Assembly: GCF_036231945.1 (NCBI RefSeq)
Contig: NZ_CP109599.1
Span: forward strand, 7,591,501 to 7,655,500
Reading direction: 5' to 3'
Length of the DNA: 64,000 nt
Origin: Streptomyces sp. NBC_01429
Lineage (GTDB): Bacteria > Actinomycetota > Actinomycetes > Streptomycetales > Streptomycetaceae
In this document: positions 26,140 through 35,100 of the stretch, one piece after another
How the letters are laid out: every line of letters starts with the position of its first letter
Numbering within the stretch: position 1 is the first letter of the stretch
Notes under the pieces: generated by a model
What the model saw: only the letters and a program-made list of their open reading frames with translations
Told to the model about the DNA's origin: nothing
Databases searched by the model: none
Position numbers and translations under genes: made by a program

Positions 26140-26420
26140 CGGGGCATGGGGAGAGCACCGGAGCGCTGCTCTACATCAGCCTCAAAGGGTTTATGGAAAG
26201 GATGCCTGGGACGTTCCCTTCGGCGCCGGATTCACAGAGTTGATCCGGCGTCCGGAGAGCTGGCGTGACAGCCAGGCCCTGGACACCTACGCGCGCTTCG
26301 ACGGTCGTGCGCTCCTCGTCCTACCCGGTGACCGGCTGGCTGTCTCCGAGCTCTACCGGCTCCGCCCTGACCTGGCCGACATCCTCGCCGTCCGCGACTG
26401 GTGCGACAGACGACAGACGG
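26140..26420 (+). pseudogene. Frameshifted alpha/beta-hydrolase remnant
   Basis: One frame gives STGALLYISLKG and then shifts. The next frame continues YGKDAWDVPFGAGFTELIRR, then WRDSQALDTYARFDGRALLVLPGD. Together they resemble the middle of an alpha/beta hydrolase just after the nucleophile elbow, up to the acid-bearing strand. The start, the catalytic Ser region and the C-terminal His are missing. Low-complexity CAGACGACAGAC repeats follow near 26406-26436. Confidence 0.45.
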
Positions 26421-26463
26421 CAGACGACAGACAGATGACGGAACCGGACCGGCCGGTCTCCGC

Positions 26464-26919
26464 TTACTCGGACCAGTTGCGGCTCAAGGCCGTGAGCACG
26501 TGACCCAATTCGTTCGGCATCACGACGAGATGCACATCGCCTTCGGAGGACGCGCACTCAACGATCTTTGACCCACCGTTGATCTTCAAGGCTTCACGGA
26601 ACGAAGGTGAGCGCACGCCGACCTGCCGCAGCCCTGTCGGAAGCGCTACCGCCGCACCGGCCTTGGTGCGCGGTTCCCAGGCCATGGTGGCGGGCCCGAT
26701 CAACAACCGCCCGCGCAGCCACCGGCTTCCCAGCGAGGGGTGCCTGAGCAGACAGGGAACCTTGATCACATCTCCCTGGGCGGCACTGGCGGCACGTTGC
26801 CTCACCTTCCGGCGGACGAGCCACGACATCAGTCCGGCCGCGATGAAGGCGACCACGAGTTCGATCACGGGAGCATTCAAGCAGCACTCGATCCGGGACC
26901 GATCACCGAAGGCTGCCAT
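26464..26919 (-). CDS. Membrane-anchored protein of unknown function (DUF2550-like)
   Basis: Up to 151 aa. Near the N-terminus is one hydrophobic helix (VIELVVAFIAAGLMSWLV) followed by a basic stop-transfer stretch RRKVRQR. The cytoplasmic domain, from CLLRHPSLGSRWLRGRLLIG to LGHVLTALSRNWSE, resembles the layout of actinobacterial DUF2550 proteins, but the match is from general memory only. The start is uncertain: the ATG at 26919 has GGAG too close, and a GTG at 26868 would begin exactly at the membrane helix. Confidence 0.5.
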   Translation of the reverse strand: MAAFGDRSRIECCLNAPVIELVVAFIAAGLMSWLVRRKVRQRAASAAQGDVIKVPCLLRHPSLGSRWLRGRLLIGPATMAWEPRTKAGAAVALPTGLRQVGVRSPSFREALKINGGSKIVECASSEGDVHLVVMPNELGHVLTALSRNWSE

Positions 26920-27025
26920 CTCCAGCAGGTTTCAGCTCCGGTCGGCCGCGAAGCCCTGGGTTGCCGCCCACCCCCCAGGGACGCGCCGGACGCGCGATCG
27001 CGCCCGGCGGCGGCAAGATGTACGT

Positions 27026-27448
27026 ATGTCTCACGCGTTCACCACCAAGATCCTGCGTCTCACCACCGGCACCGAGGAGACGGTGACCGATCTGACCCAC
27101 GCCTGCGCGGAATTCCTCCGGGAGACGGCGGCGGGCCGGGACGGCCTCCTGAACATCTTCGTGCCGCACGCCACCGCGGGAGTGGCGGTCATCGAAACGG
27201 GCGCAGGCAGCGACGACGATCTGCTCGCGGCCCTGCGGACCCTGCTCCCCGCCGACGACCGCTGGCATCACCGCCACGGCGCCCCGGGCCATGGCAGGGA
27301 CCATGTCCTCCCCGCCCTCGTACCGCCCCACGCGACGCTGCCGGTGGTCGCGGGCCGACTGGAGCTGGGCACCTGGCAGTCGGTCTGCCTGGTCGACACC
27401 AATGTCGACAATGCCGACCGTCAGGTGCGGCTGAGTTTCCTCGGCTGA
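27026..27448 (+). CDS. yjbQ: YjbQ/UPF0047 family protein
   Basis: A 140-aa protein of the UPF0047 family, members of which show thiamine-phosphate synthase side activity. Family marks are LLNIFVPHATAGVAVIETG, a His-rich middle with WHHRHG and HGRDHVLPAL, and the ending GRLELGTWQSVCLVD. The three conserved His that bind metal are present. The ATG at 27026 was chosen from the family start. The last 17 codons (27395-27446 plus stop) are duplicated perfectly 14.4 kb away, where no 5' part of the gene exists. The coding end here is complete and uses TGA; the distant copy ends TAG. Confidence 0.9.
   Translation: MSHAFTTKILRLTTGTEETVTDLTHACAEFLRETAAGRDGLLNIFVPHATAGVAVIETGAGSDDDLLAALRTLLPADDRWHHRHGAPGHGRDHVLPALVPPHATLPVVAGRLELGTWQSVCLVDTNVDNADRQVRLSFLG
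27395..27446 (+). repeat. Left direct repeat (attL candidate) inside yjbQ
   Basis: Fifty-two bases identical to 41760-41811; four further bases leftward also match after one mismatch. It is the 3' coding end of yjbQ, so insertion would leave the gene intact. Confidence 0.85.
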
Positions 27449-27550
27449 CCGGGATCGTTCGGCTGGGGCGTGCCGCCGATTCTCCGTACTGCGTGTGCTC
27501 GAACGGAGAGAAGAAATGCGCGGTACAGACCTCGATGCGACCGAACGACC

Positions 27551-28379
27551 CTACGGCGGATGCGGCAAGTGCCTGCTCGGAGTACGGGGCAGCCGTACCG
27601 CCTCGACACCGGTGTCGTTCAGCAGCGCCTCGATGAGGGCCGGAGGCCCGGCGACCTTGGTGGCCCACAGGTCGTAGTCGGTACACAGGATCCATGAGCG
27701 GTCTTCAGCCCAGAGGTTGGCGGGACTGAAGTCGGCCAGGTCGGCCTCGGACCTGTCGTAGAGGATCTCGGCGTCACCGAGACGCCCCGCCCGCACGTGG
27801 AGGTTGTCGAAGTTGACGGCCCCGAGCGTCAACGGGTTGTAGTAGGCCAGGCAGCGGGTGTCCGGGCCCGCGGAACTGTGCGCGGTGAGGATGTCGATCA
27901 GCCGGAGCCAGGTTTCACGGTCCAGGCTCCCCTCGGTGGGAGGGACGATGCCCAGCGTCAGCTGCCGTTCTTCGTGGCCGAAGGAAAACAACGGAAGCAG
28001 GGCAGCAGCCCGTCGGGGACGATGGGGTCGCCGGTCCGCCGGGCGAGTTCCGCCCAGCGCAGCCGCCGCCAGCCGGGGCCTGGGCACTCTGTACGGCCCA
28101 GGCCGCCCCCCAGACGACGCCCACGGTGTCGAGACCGATATCTGCGACGATGACGCGGGTGCTCCCGTCCGCCAGACGTGCCTGGTGGTACTCCTGGTGC
28201 GATACGTCGCCTGGCCCGTGCTCGTGCTCGTACATGGCGTTGAGCACCCAGGCCGCATCGGGCATTGCTGGCGGCATGAACCCGGTCAAACCGTCGCCGC
28301 ACAGCTCAAGCAGCCAGTCCGTCACGCCGGCCGGCGCGAGCGGCCAAATGTCTGACAACAGGTTCGATTCCGCGGGCAT
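27551..28379 (-). pseudogene. Broken hypothetical gene with two frameshifts
   Basis: Read leftward, the product opens MPAESNLLSDIWPLAPAGVT and runs well to VVWGAAWAV near 28090. It then continues in a second frame (RLRWAELARRTGDPIVPDGL) and in a third (FGHEERQLTLGIVPPTEGSL, later DLADFSPANLWAEDRSWILC) to a stop at 27551. Three frames with good Streptomyces codon use in sequence indicate a once intact gene of about 270 codons. I do not recognise the family. The decay supports age of the island's left end. Confidence 0.6.
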
Positions 28380-28670
28380 GAGTTCATGATCTCAGTTGCG
28401 GCCACAGGCCACGCGATCCACCGGCATCATGCCGCCGCCCTGCCACTGGGCACGTTCCGGCGTTCCTGGTTGCGCATCGGGACGTGTGAGAGTGGCTGAA
28501 CAACTGGGCGGCCCCGACGTGCTGGTGCCGCAGGTTTCCGGCGAGGGGCGTGCAAGGCGCCCGCCGACGCCTGGCAGCGGTTGCTGAGGCAGCCGGGCCA
28601 GGCAGCTGCACGGCGAACGGCCGGGCCCCACCGTCACGGTGGTACCAGGCCATTCGCGTCGGCGGCTCAG

Positions 28671-28892
28671 TCAGGCCGTATCCGGGGCGAAGGCGTCGGA
28701 GAAGGCCGTCTTGATCCTGTTCCACTCGGCAGCGATCTTCCGGCAGTCCGCCAGGGCGGCGTTCACCTTTGTGGCGATCCGATTGGCCAGCACCAGCCCG
28801 TCGGCCACGGCCTTCCAGTGCTTGCCCGCCTGGTGGAGGGTCTTCCGCCAGCCCGTTTGGGCCTCGGTTGTCGGCTTCTTCTTCGCGGCCAT
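28671..28892 (-). CDS. Small basic helical protein of unknown function
   Basis: A 73-aa product starting MAAKKKPTTEAQTGWRKTL and ending FSDAFAPDTA, predicted all-helical with a Lys-rich start. GGGGG lies a few bases before the ATG. Codon use is consistent with a real gene, but no family is recognised. It lies inside the decayed left part of the island and could be a remnant accessory gene. Confidence 0.45.
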   Translation of the reverse strand: MAAKKKPTTEAQTGWRKTLHQAGKHWKAVADGLVLANRIATKVNAALADCRKIAAEWNRIKTAFSDAFAPDTA

Positions 28893-29059
28893 GATCCCCC
28901 CAGGGGTCCGTCCCACGGCACCCGGCTGGATCCCGTGCTCAACACCGCGACGAGATGTCGCGGCACTCGCTTGAACGAGCAGCGCAAGCATTAGTGACGG
29001 GCTGATCAGGCCGTCTTGCGGCTGTCCTTCAACGATGGCCTGGTGGCCGCCGGTCAGAC

Positions 29060-29600
29060 TCAGCCGGGACGGCCAGGGGTGGACAGGAAGTCCGTCGGGT
29101 CTTCCAGGCCGTCGTTGTACGCGGCGACGATGATCTTCGCGAGGGGCATGGAGCGGGAGGACGAGCCGCCGCCGACAGTGCCGGAGATGGAGGTCTCCTT
29201 CCACTGCGCGACCGTGAGCGGCTTCTTCTTGCCGTGGCCGGCGAGTTTCGAGCCGAGCCGGCCTAGTTGGGCGCCGGGGTTGCGGTCCAGGATCAACCCG
29301 AGGGTCCGCAGCATCATCCCCTCCCAGGTCGCCGGGGTGCGGCCCCAGGCGTCCTCGACTACCTGGAGCACCTGCGGGATCAGCGGGGATCCACCCTCCG
29401 GAAGCGTGAGGGGGTAGATCAGGCCCTTCTGGTCGTCGTGGGCGGGTGCTTCTCGTCCATCACCGCCAGCGCGGTGAGGGCCTCCTCGACCGCCGACAGC
29501 CCCTGGTACCGAGACTTCAGCAGGGCACAGGCGCGGCTGCTCAAACTTTCCCGGATGCACAGCTTCGCCAAGTGCCTGCCGGACACGTGCTGGAAGATTC
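29060..29600 (-). pseudogene. Frameshifted hypothetical gene remnant
   Basis: Leftward from about 29600 one frame reads GRHLAKLCIRESLSSRACAL, then YQGLSAVEEALTALAVMDEK. Near 29440 it shifts, and a second frame continues HDDQKGLIYPLTLPEGGSPL to MPLAKIIVAAYNDGLEDPTD and a stop at 29060. The two halves join naturally into one protein of about 180 residues, with the start lost. I do not recognise the family. Confidence 0.5.
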
Positions 29601-29856
29601 ACAAATCCACATTCTAGGCATAGTGGACTCTCCGGGATGCCCACAGCCAGGCCGACTCCAGAACTCCTGGTGAGCGCGACGCGCTGTCGTGCGGGATCCG
29701 CTTGGTGACGCCCGCAACGATGGCTGAGCGCGTCGTTCGGCCCGCGGCACGTGAACTGCTGCCTCGGCGCCGTCGTATCTGGCCCAGAACATGTGCTGCG
29801 GGGCCCTTGGACATAAGGTGCCTGTTCCAGAGGCATCACAGGGGGAGGAGTTCGCA

Positions 29857-30231
29857 GTGGTCGAGGTGTCGATTCAGCCAGGGACCGGCAGGTACGGGGA
29901 GGGCAGTCAGGCATGGCGCGATCAGGTTGCAACCCTGTACGTACTGCTCTCGGAGGAAGCTGGTGCACCGGCTCGGGGCGGCGTGCCGGCCCCTGGGCAG
30001 AAGGGCGCAGTAGAAGCGACGGCGCTCGCGCTGGGGGCTTCGGGCGCCTTGACCGCAGCGGTGACATGCTTTCGGGCATGGCTGGCCCGGGACAAGACTA
30101 GAACACTCACCATCACATGGACAGATGTGACCGGAGCTGAGCAGCGACTGCACGTCTCAGGCGACAACATTGACCAGGCATCATTCCAAGCGCTCGTTGA
30201 GTCCCTCGAAAACCGCATGGGCCACGACTGA
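29857..30231 (+). CDS. EACC1-like effector-associated protein
   Basis: A 124-aa protein with the layout of the effector-associated constant component 1 (EACC1) domain of bacterial conflict systems: an N-terminal strand (VVEVSIQPG), a helix with LYVLLSEEAGAPARGGVPAP, then GAVEATALALGASGALTAAV followed by RAWLARDKTRTLTITW, and a final strand-helix ending in ALVESLENRMGHD. Such proteins are thought to link a sensor to a caspase or other effector. The GTG at 29857 follows GGGGGAGGAG. Its stop overlaps the caspase start by one base (TGATG), so both are made together. The domain assignment is from pattern memory. Confidence 0.78.
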   Translation: MVEVSIQPGTGRYGEGSQAWRDQVATLYVLLSEEAGAPARGGVPAPGQKGAVEATALALGASGALTAAVTCFRAWLARDKTRTLTITWTDVTGAEQRLHVSGDNIDQASFQALVESLENRMGHD

Positions 30232-31577
30232 TGAGTGAGCAGCGGCGCTACCGGGGACTGTTGATTGGAAACGCCACCTACGTCCGCGACCCGCACGCAC
30301 TGCCTGCAATCGACGGCCCCCTCACCGACATCGAGGAGCTGAGCCTTGCGCTCACGGATCCAGAGGTCGGGCTGTTCAACCCTGCCGACCTCGCAGCCTT
30401 GGCCAACTGTGGCATCCAGGAACTGAGGGAGCGGGTCGACGAACTCTTCACGACGGCCTCCCGGGAAGACGTGCTCTTGCTCTATTACAGCGGCCACGGT
30501 CAACTCGACGAGCGTGGCACGCTATACCTGGGAGCCACAGACACCAGAACCGGGGCGCTGCGTGCAACTGCCCTCAGCGCCATCGAGATCAACAACATCA
30601 TCGACGGCTCGCCCGCCGGCACCACCATTCTGATTCTCGATTGCTGCTACAGCGGCGCTTTCAAAAGCACTGCACCCGCGCTACTGGCCGAGGGGCGTGG
30701 GCGTTATGTGCTCACAAGCAGTCGGTCCACCCAGCTCACCCAGGCAGCCATCGGATTCGGGCACCCCAGCCCCTTCACGCAGCGACTCGTGCAGGTGCTG
30801 CGTACTGTTCAACCCACAGGCTCCTCTCAGTACTTGACCCTTTCCGAGACGTACCAACACGTGCATGACCGGATGACAGTCGACACGGTGATCACCCCAC
30901 AACTGAACTTCCGTGGTGAGGGAGATGTGGCCATCGCGCGACGTCAGACCCAGTCGGACCTCGAACCACCGAGGAAGGGGGAGGAGGCTCGTGAGCCGCA
31001 ATCCTTCCCTGCGGCCGTGGAGCCAGGCGCGCCGGTTAGCGACTCTACTCTCGATGAGGGAAAGAAGCGTGGAAGCCGACGATTCCTACCTTGGGTTGGT
31101 TCCGTCTTCACTGCCGCAGTCGTTGTGTGGTCCAGCTACCTCGGCTGGAAGTCGATGGAAGGTGAAAAATGGATAGACAAGTCGCAGCTCGTTGTCATGC
31201 CTCCCCTGGTCTTCTTCGCGATTGTGCGCCTCGACTTTGATTATCGAAGGCGCGGAATCAGCCTCCCAAGATACTCGTACATACTCTCTTCAATAGTCGT
31301 CTCTCTGGGGCCGCTTCTCTATGCTTGGCAGGTTACGGATGGCCGGGGCCTGCTCGTCAAGGCTTACGGAGTGGCGATGCTTCTGATGCCTATCTCCTTC
31401 GTTCCGTACCTATTCCGCGGAATGGTCGTGGATATTCTGTGCCCTGAGCTACATCCTGATGTGAAGAGGATGATCCAGGCGAAGCGCAGGGAGGCTTTCA
31501 TCTCGGAAAAAAGGGATGCTGAAGAGGCGTACCTGGCCGACAGTCTGCGTCGGTACCGGGAGATTGAGGAAGAATAG
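30231..31577 (+). CDS. Membrane-anchored caspase-family protease
   Basis: A 448-aa protein. Residues 8-235 are a caspase (C14) domain: RGLLIGNATYV at the first strand, His89 in LLYYSGHGQLD, and the DCCYSG motif with Cys139 as the expected nucleophile (Cys138 adjacent). A charged linker (about 245-283) leads to four predicted membrane helices at about 284-306, 319-336, 349-367 and 374-395. A charged helical tail rich in Lys/Arg/Glu follows. Caspases of this superfamily prefer basic or acidic P1 residues depending on clade; the linker is a candidate self-cleavage region. The 3' half has lower GC than the window average. It is coupled to the EACC1-like gene and likely acts as a death effector. 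Confidence 0.88.
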   Translation: MSEQRRYRGLLIGNATYVRDPHALPAIDGPLTDIEELSLALTDPEVGLFNPADLAALANCGIQELRERVDELFTTASREDVLLLYYSGHGQLDERGTLYLGATDTRTGALRATALSAIEINNIIDGSPAGTTILILDCCYSGAFKSTAPALLAEGRGRYVLTSSRSTQLTQAAIGFGHPSPFTQRLVQVLRTVQPTGSSQYLTLSETYQHVHDRMTVDTVITPQLNFRGEGDVAIARRQTQSDLEPPRKGEEAREPQSFPAAVEPGAPVSDSTLDEGKKRGSRRFLPWVGSVFTAAVVVWSSYLGWKSMEGEKWIDKSQLVVMPPLVFFAIVRLDFDYRRRGISLPRYSYILSSIVVSLGPLLYAWQVTDGRGLLVKAYGVAMLLMPISFVPYLFRGMVVDILCPELHPDVKRMIQAKRREAFISEKRDAEEAYLADSLRRYREIEEE

Positions 31578-32192
31578 AAGCCAGCCACCCGGTTTCGGTC
31601 GAGGCCACCGACCCGTGTACGCATGGTCTGCTGCCCAGAGGCGGCCACCCCCGGATACGGGCCCCGTCCGGCGTACCGGGCCTGCGACCTGTCTGCGTAA
31701 CCTCGTCGCGCGCCGCCATCGCAAGTGCTTATGGAGACCTCGCACTTCTCGAATTGCTTGAGGAAAGCGTCTAGAGGGCGAACGATTTGTGAGTGACCGA
31801 TCTATGGAGCGTGACGAGGACCCGACGAATCTTCCGGGGTCTCGTCGCATCACACGAATCCGCCCCTAGGGTTGAAGTGATGAGCAGCTATCTCGCTGTC
31901 ATATCCAAGTGCCTGCTCGACGCGGAGCTAACTTCCGCGGGAGCGGGATGCTCCCGGCGCCCCCAGCGACCGGGGATGTGAACAAGTTCCAACACATGCG
32001 GTCTGCTGCGACGCCAGAGCAGCTGGCAAGCTGATTCGAACTAACGCACGCCGCAATCAGATGGCGAGCTGCAGTACACCGGAGGGCCTCCTGTCCGGAA
32101 ATGGTTGTGCGTGAGCCTCGTTACATTGCCTGGTGGGCAGCTGCCATGGATCCTGAAAGGCTTGCCACAGTGGCAGGCGTTTGGGGGATGTG
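31578..32192. other. Intergenic stretch between caspase and helicase genes
   Basis: No supported gene. It contains a small GGGAGC/GCTCCC hairpin near 31939-31955, and by position the helicase promoter. A 62-codon open frame at 31793-31981 lacks a ribosome site and family features. Confidence 0.5.
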
Positions 32193-35100
32193 ATGGCCCG
32201 CCCGGTAGTACGAGATGGCAGCGATCCTAAAGCCATCCGTGACACTCGCGTGTTGATCGACTGTCTGCAGGAGCTGGTGAGGGGCGCCGTCTCTAGGACC
32301 ATCCGCGACTGTGCCAAGTACCCGGAAACGGTGTGGCTCGCGGACGTTCCCGATGGGACCGTGCGCCGTGCTGCGGACGCCGACTCTCGCATCCTGGTGG
32401 TCAAGCACCGTGCGCCCCAAGAAGCACCGCGGCTGCCGGCGATCCTGCACGGCAGGGTGTCCGCCGAGGCCGCCGCCACGGCCGGACCGCAACCTCCCGG
32501 GCTGATCGACGACACCCCGGATGACCGTCAAGTGGTCGCTGTCCAGGCGGTTGTGGAGGAGAGCCAGCCGGCGCTGGAGAGTGGCAGCTCCGAAGAGCGC
32601 AAGGCGTACGAGGCGTGGGCAGACAAGTGGCTGCGATGGTCGCAGGAGGAGCTGGCGGCCGAGCTGCAGCGGCGACTGCACCGGCAGCTGTACCGGATGG
32701 CCAAGAAGATTGAGCAGGACAGTGACACCTTCGAAGTAGTCCTGGCCGTAGGCCTCTTGCAACTCGGAGCTGCTCGTCCCTCCGCTCGGGTCCGCCGGCA
32801 CGTCGTGACAACACCGGTGACTCTTACCGTTGAACCGGCATCGATCAACGTGACCGTTTCTCTGGTGCCGGAGCACCCCGGCCGACTGGAAGACACCGAC
32901 TTCCTCAGCGAGTCCGACGGCTACACGTCGGAGCTGCTGGGGGTCGTGCGCTCCGCTGTCGAGGACGTCCCCTTCCACCCGCTGTCGGATCGGGCGGCAC
33001 AGGCCGTGCGCTCGTGGGCGCAGCGGGCTTTCGGAATCGACCGCGTGCTCCCGTTCGACCCAACAACCGGCCAGCATCCCGACCTCACCGCTGAACCCCA
33101 GACGCGGTCCCTGCATCTCGCGCCCGCACTCATCCTGCGCGAACACAGCCAGCGCTCCGTCCTTGGCTTCTACGAGAGCATCGCCCGGGCACTGAAGCGT
33201 CCCGGAACCCAGGCTCCTCTGGGGCTGGCGCAGTTGCTGTATGATCTTGAACCAGAGCACCGGACGCCCTGGGGGAGCAGAAGTGGCTCCGTGCCACCGG
33301 CGCTGGGACCGGATCCGCTGTTCCCGATGATCACTAACGCTGCCCAGCGCGATGTCCTCGACCGGCTGCAGCGCGACACCAGTGTCGTGGTCCAGGGCCC
33401 GCCGGGCACCGGAAAGACACACACCATCAGCAATCTGATCGCCGCACTCCTCGCAGACGGCAAGAGAGTACTGGTCACCAGCGCGAAGAGCCAGGCTCTG
33501 AATGTGCTGCGTGACCAGCTGCCGTCCAAGCTGCGCAGCATGTGCGTGATCCAAGGCGATCAGTGGCAGGGCGGTAACTCCGATCTGAGCCAGTCACTGG
33601 GAGCATTGGCGCACCTGAACGCGACAACGAACCTCGATCGGCTCCAACAGCGCATTGACGACCAGCAGACGCAGCGGCGCCAGCTCATGGCGGAGCAGGC
33701 CAAACTCCAAGAACGCCTGCGTCAGGTACGCGAGGTCGAGTGGTACGAGCACCCTGAGATCGCGCCGGGCTACAGAGGGCGGCTCGACGACATCGTGCAG
33801 GCAGTGGAACACGGCGCAGCCGAATATCAGTGGCTGCCGCCCCTGGATGTCCAGGCCCCACAGGCCCCGCCCCTGACCACGGACGAAGCTGAGCGACTGT
33901 GGCTGCTCGTTGCCCAGCACGGCCCCGGAATCCTCGACGCCCGAATCCAATACTGCCCGGACCCGGCCACGCTTCCGGACCCGACGGAGGTTTCCCGCTG
34001 CATCACGGAACTTCAAGGAGCCGAGGAGGCGGTGGGCCACGAGCCGGTCACACCGCTGGCGCGGGAACTGGCGGACCACGGCGACGCGCGGCTCATTGTG
34101 CTGGAAACGCTCCTCGACCGAGCTCAGCAGGCCCTGCAGCGGGTAGGGCTGTCCGCGGACCCCACCTCCTGGCGGGCGGATATCTGGTCTACGCGCGCGC
34201 TGCAGGACGGCATCGCCCAGCGATGGCAGCAACTGTGGGACAGCATCCGAAACGCCTCACAGCGTGCACAGCAGACCCACGACGAGATAGCCGCCGCCTC
34301 CTTCCCGGAAGTGGAGATCCCCCGTCTGTCCGAAAGCGAGGAGAAGGAGCTCCTGATCGCGGGCCGCAATCTGGAGCAACACGTCCTGCGCACCGGAAAA
34401 CTGAACACGCGATGGCCCCGGCCGACCGTCGTCAAGCAAGCCCGCTTCCTCTTCGAACAGTGCCGGGTGGAAGGCATGGCGCCAGCCAGCCGAGAGCACA
34501 TCACCGCGGTCGTACGGCAACTGGAGATGCGTGCCCACGCCCGCACCTTGCGCGGCAGGTGGACCGGCGTCGGATCGGTCGTCGGACAGGACACCGCCGA
34601 ACTGATGACGTCCGAGCTCCTGGACAGGGCCATCATCCTGCAAGCTGTCGACACCTGCGTGGAGGTCATCCGCCAGGTCCACGCAACCCTGCTGGCCGAC
34701 GGGATCCAGACACCGGTCACCACCGTCGAGCAGTGGCGTGACATCCGCCAGGCCACGGCCCAGGCCCGCCAACTCCTGCACATCAGGACCGCAACACAGC
34801 GCTTCGAAGAGCTCCTCAAGAGTCTTCCGCCGGCCCACCCGCATAGCGTCGACGAGCTGCGGCGTGCGGCGGAGGCCGCAGCGGCCCGTGATACGCAGGA
34901 CTACGCGCAGGCGGTGGATGCACTGGCTGCGGCATACCAGCGCGAGGCAGACCGGCGCGAGACCGGGAAACTCTTCGAGTGCCTTGCAGAGGCCCACCCC
35001 GAACTCGCCAAGGACTTCGCTGGCGATCCACTCGCCCCGTACTGGCGCTCGCGGTTCGCCGTGCTGCCCCAGGCCTGGGCATGGCGGCAGGCGCAGGACT

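Noticed and set aside
31793..31981. Possible small protein gene between caspase and helicase
   Set aside because: No ribosome site, poor codon bias and no recognisable sequence.
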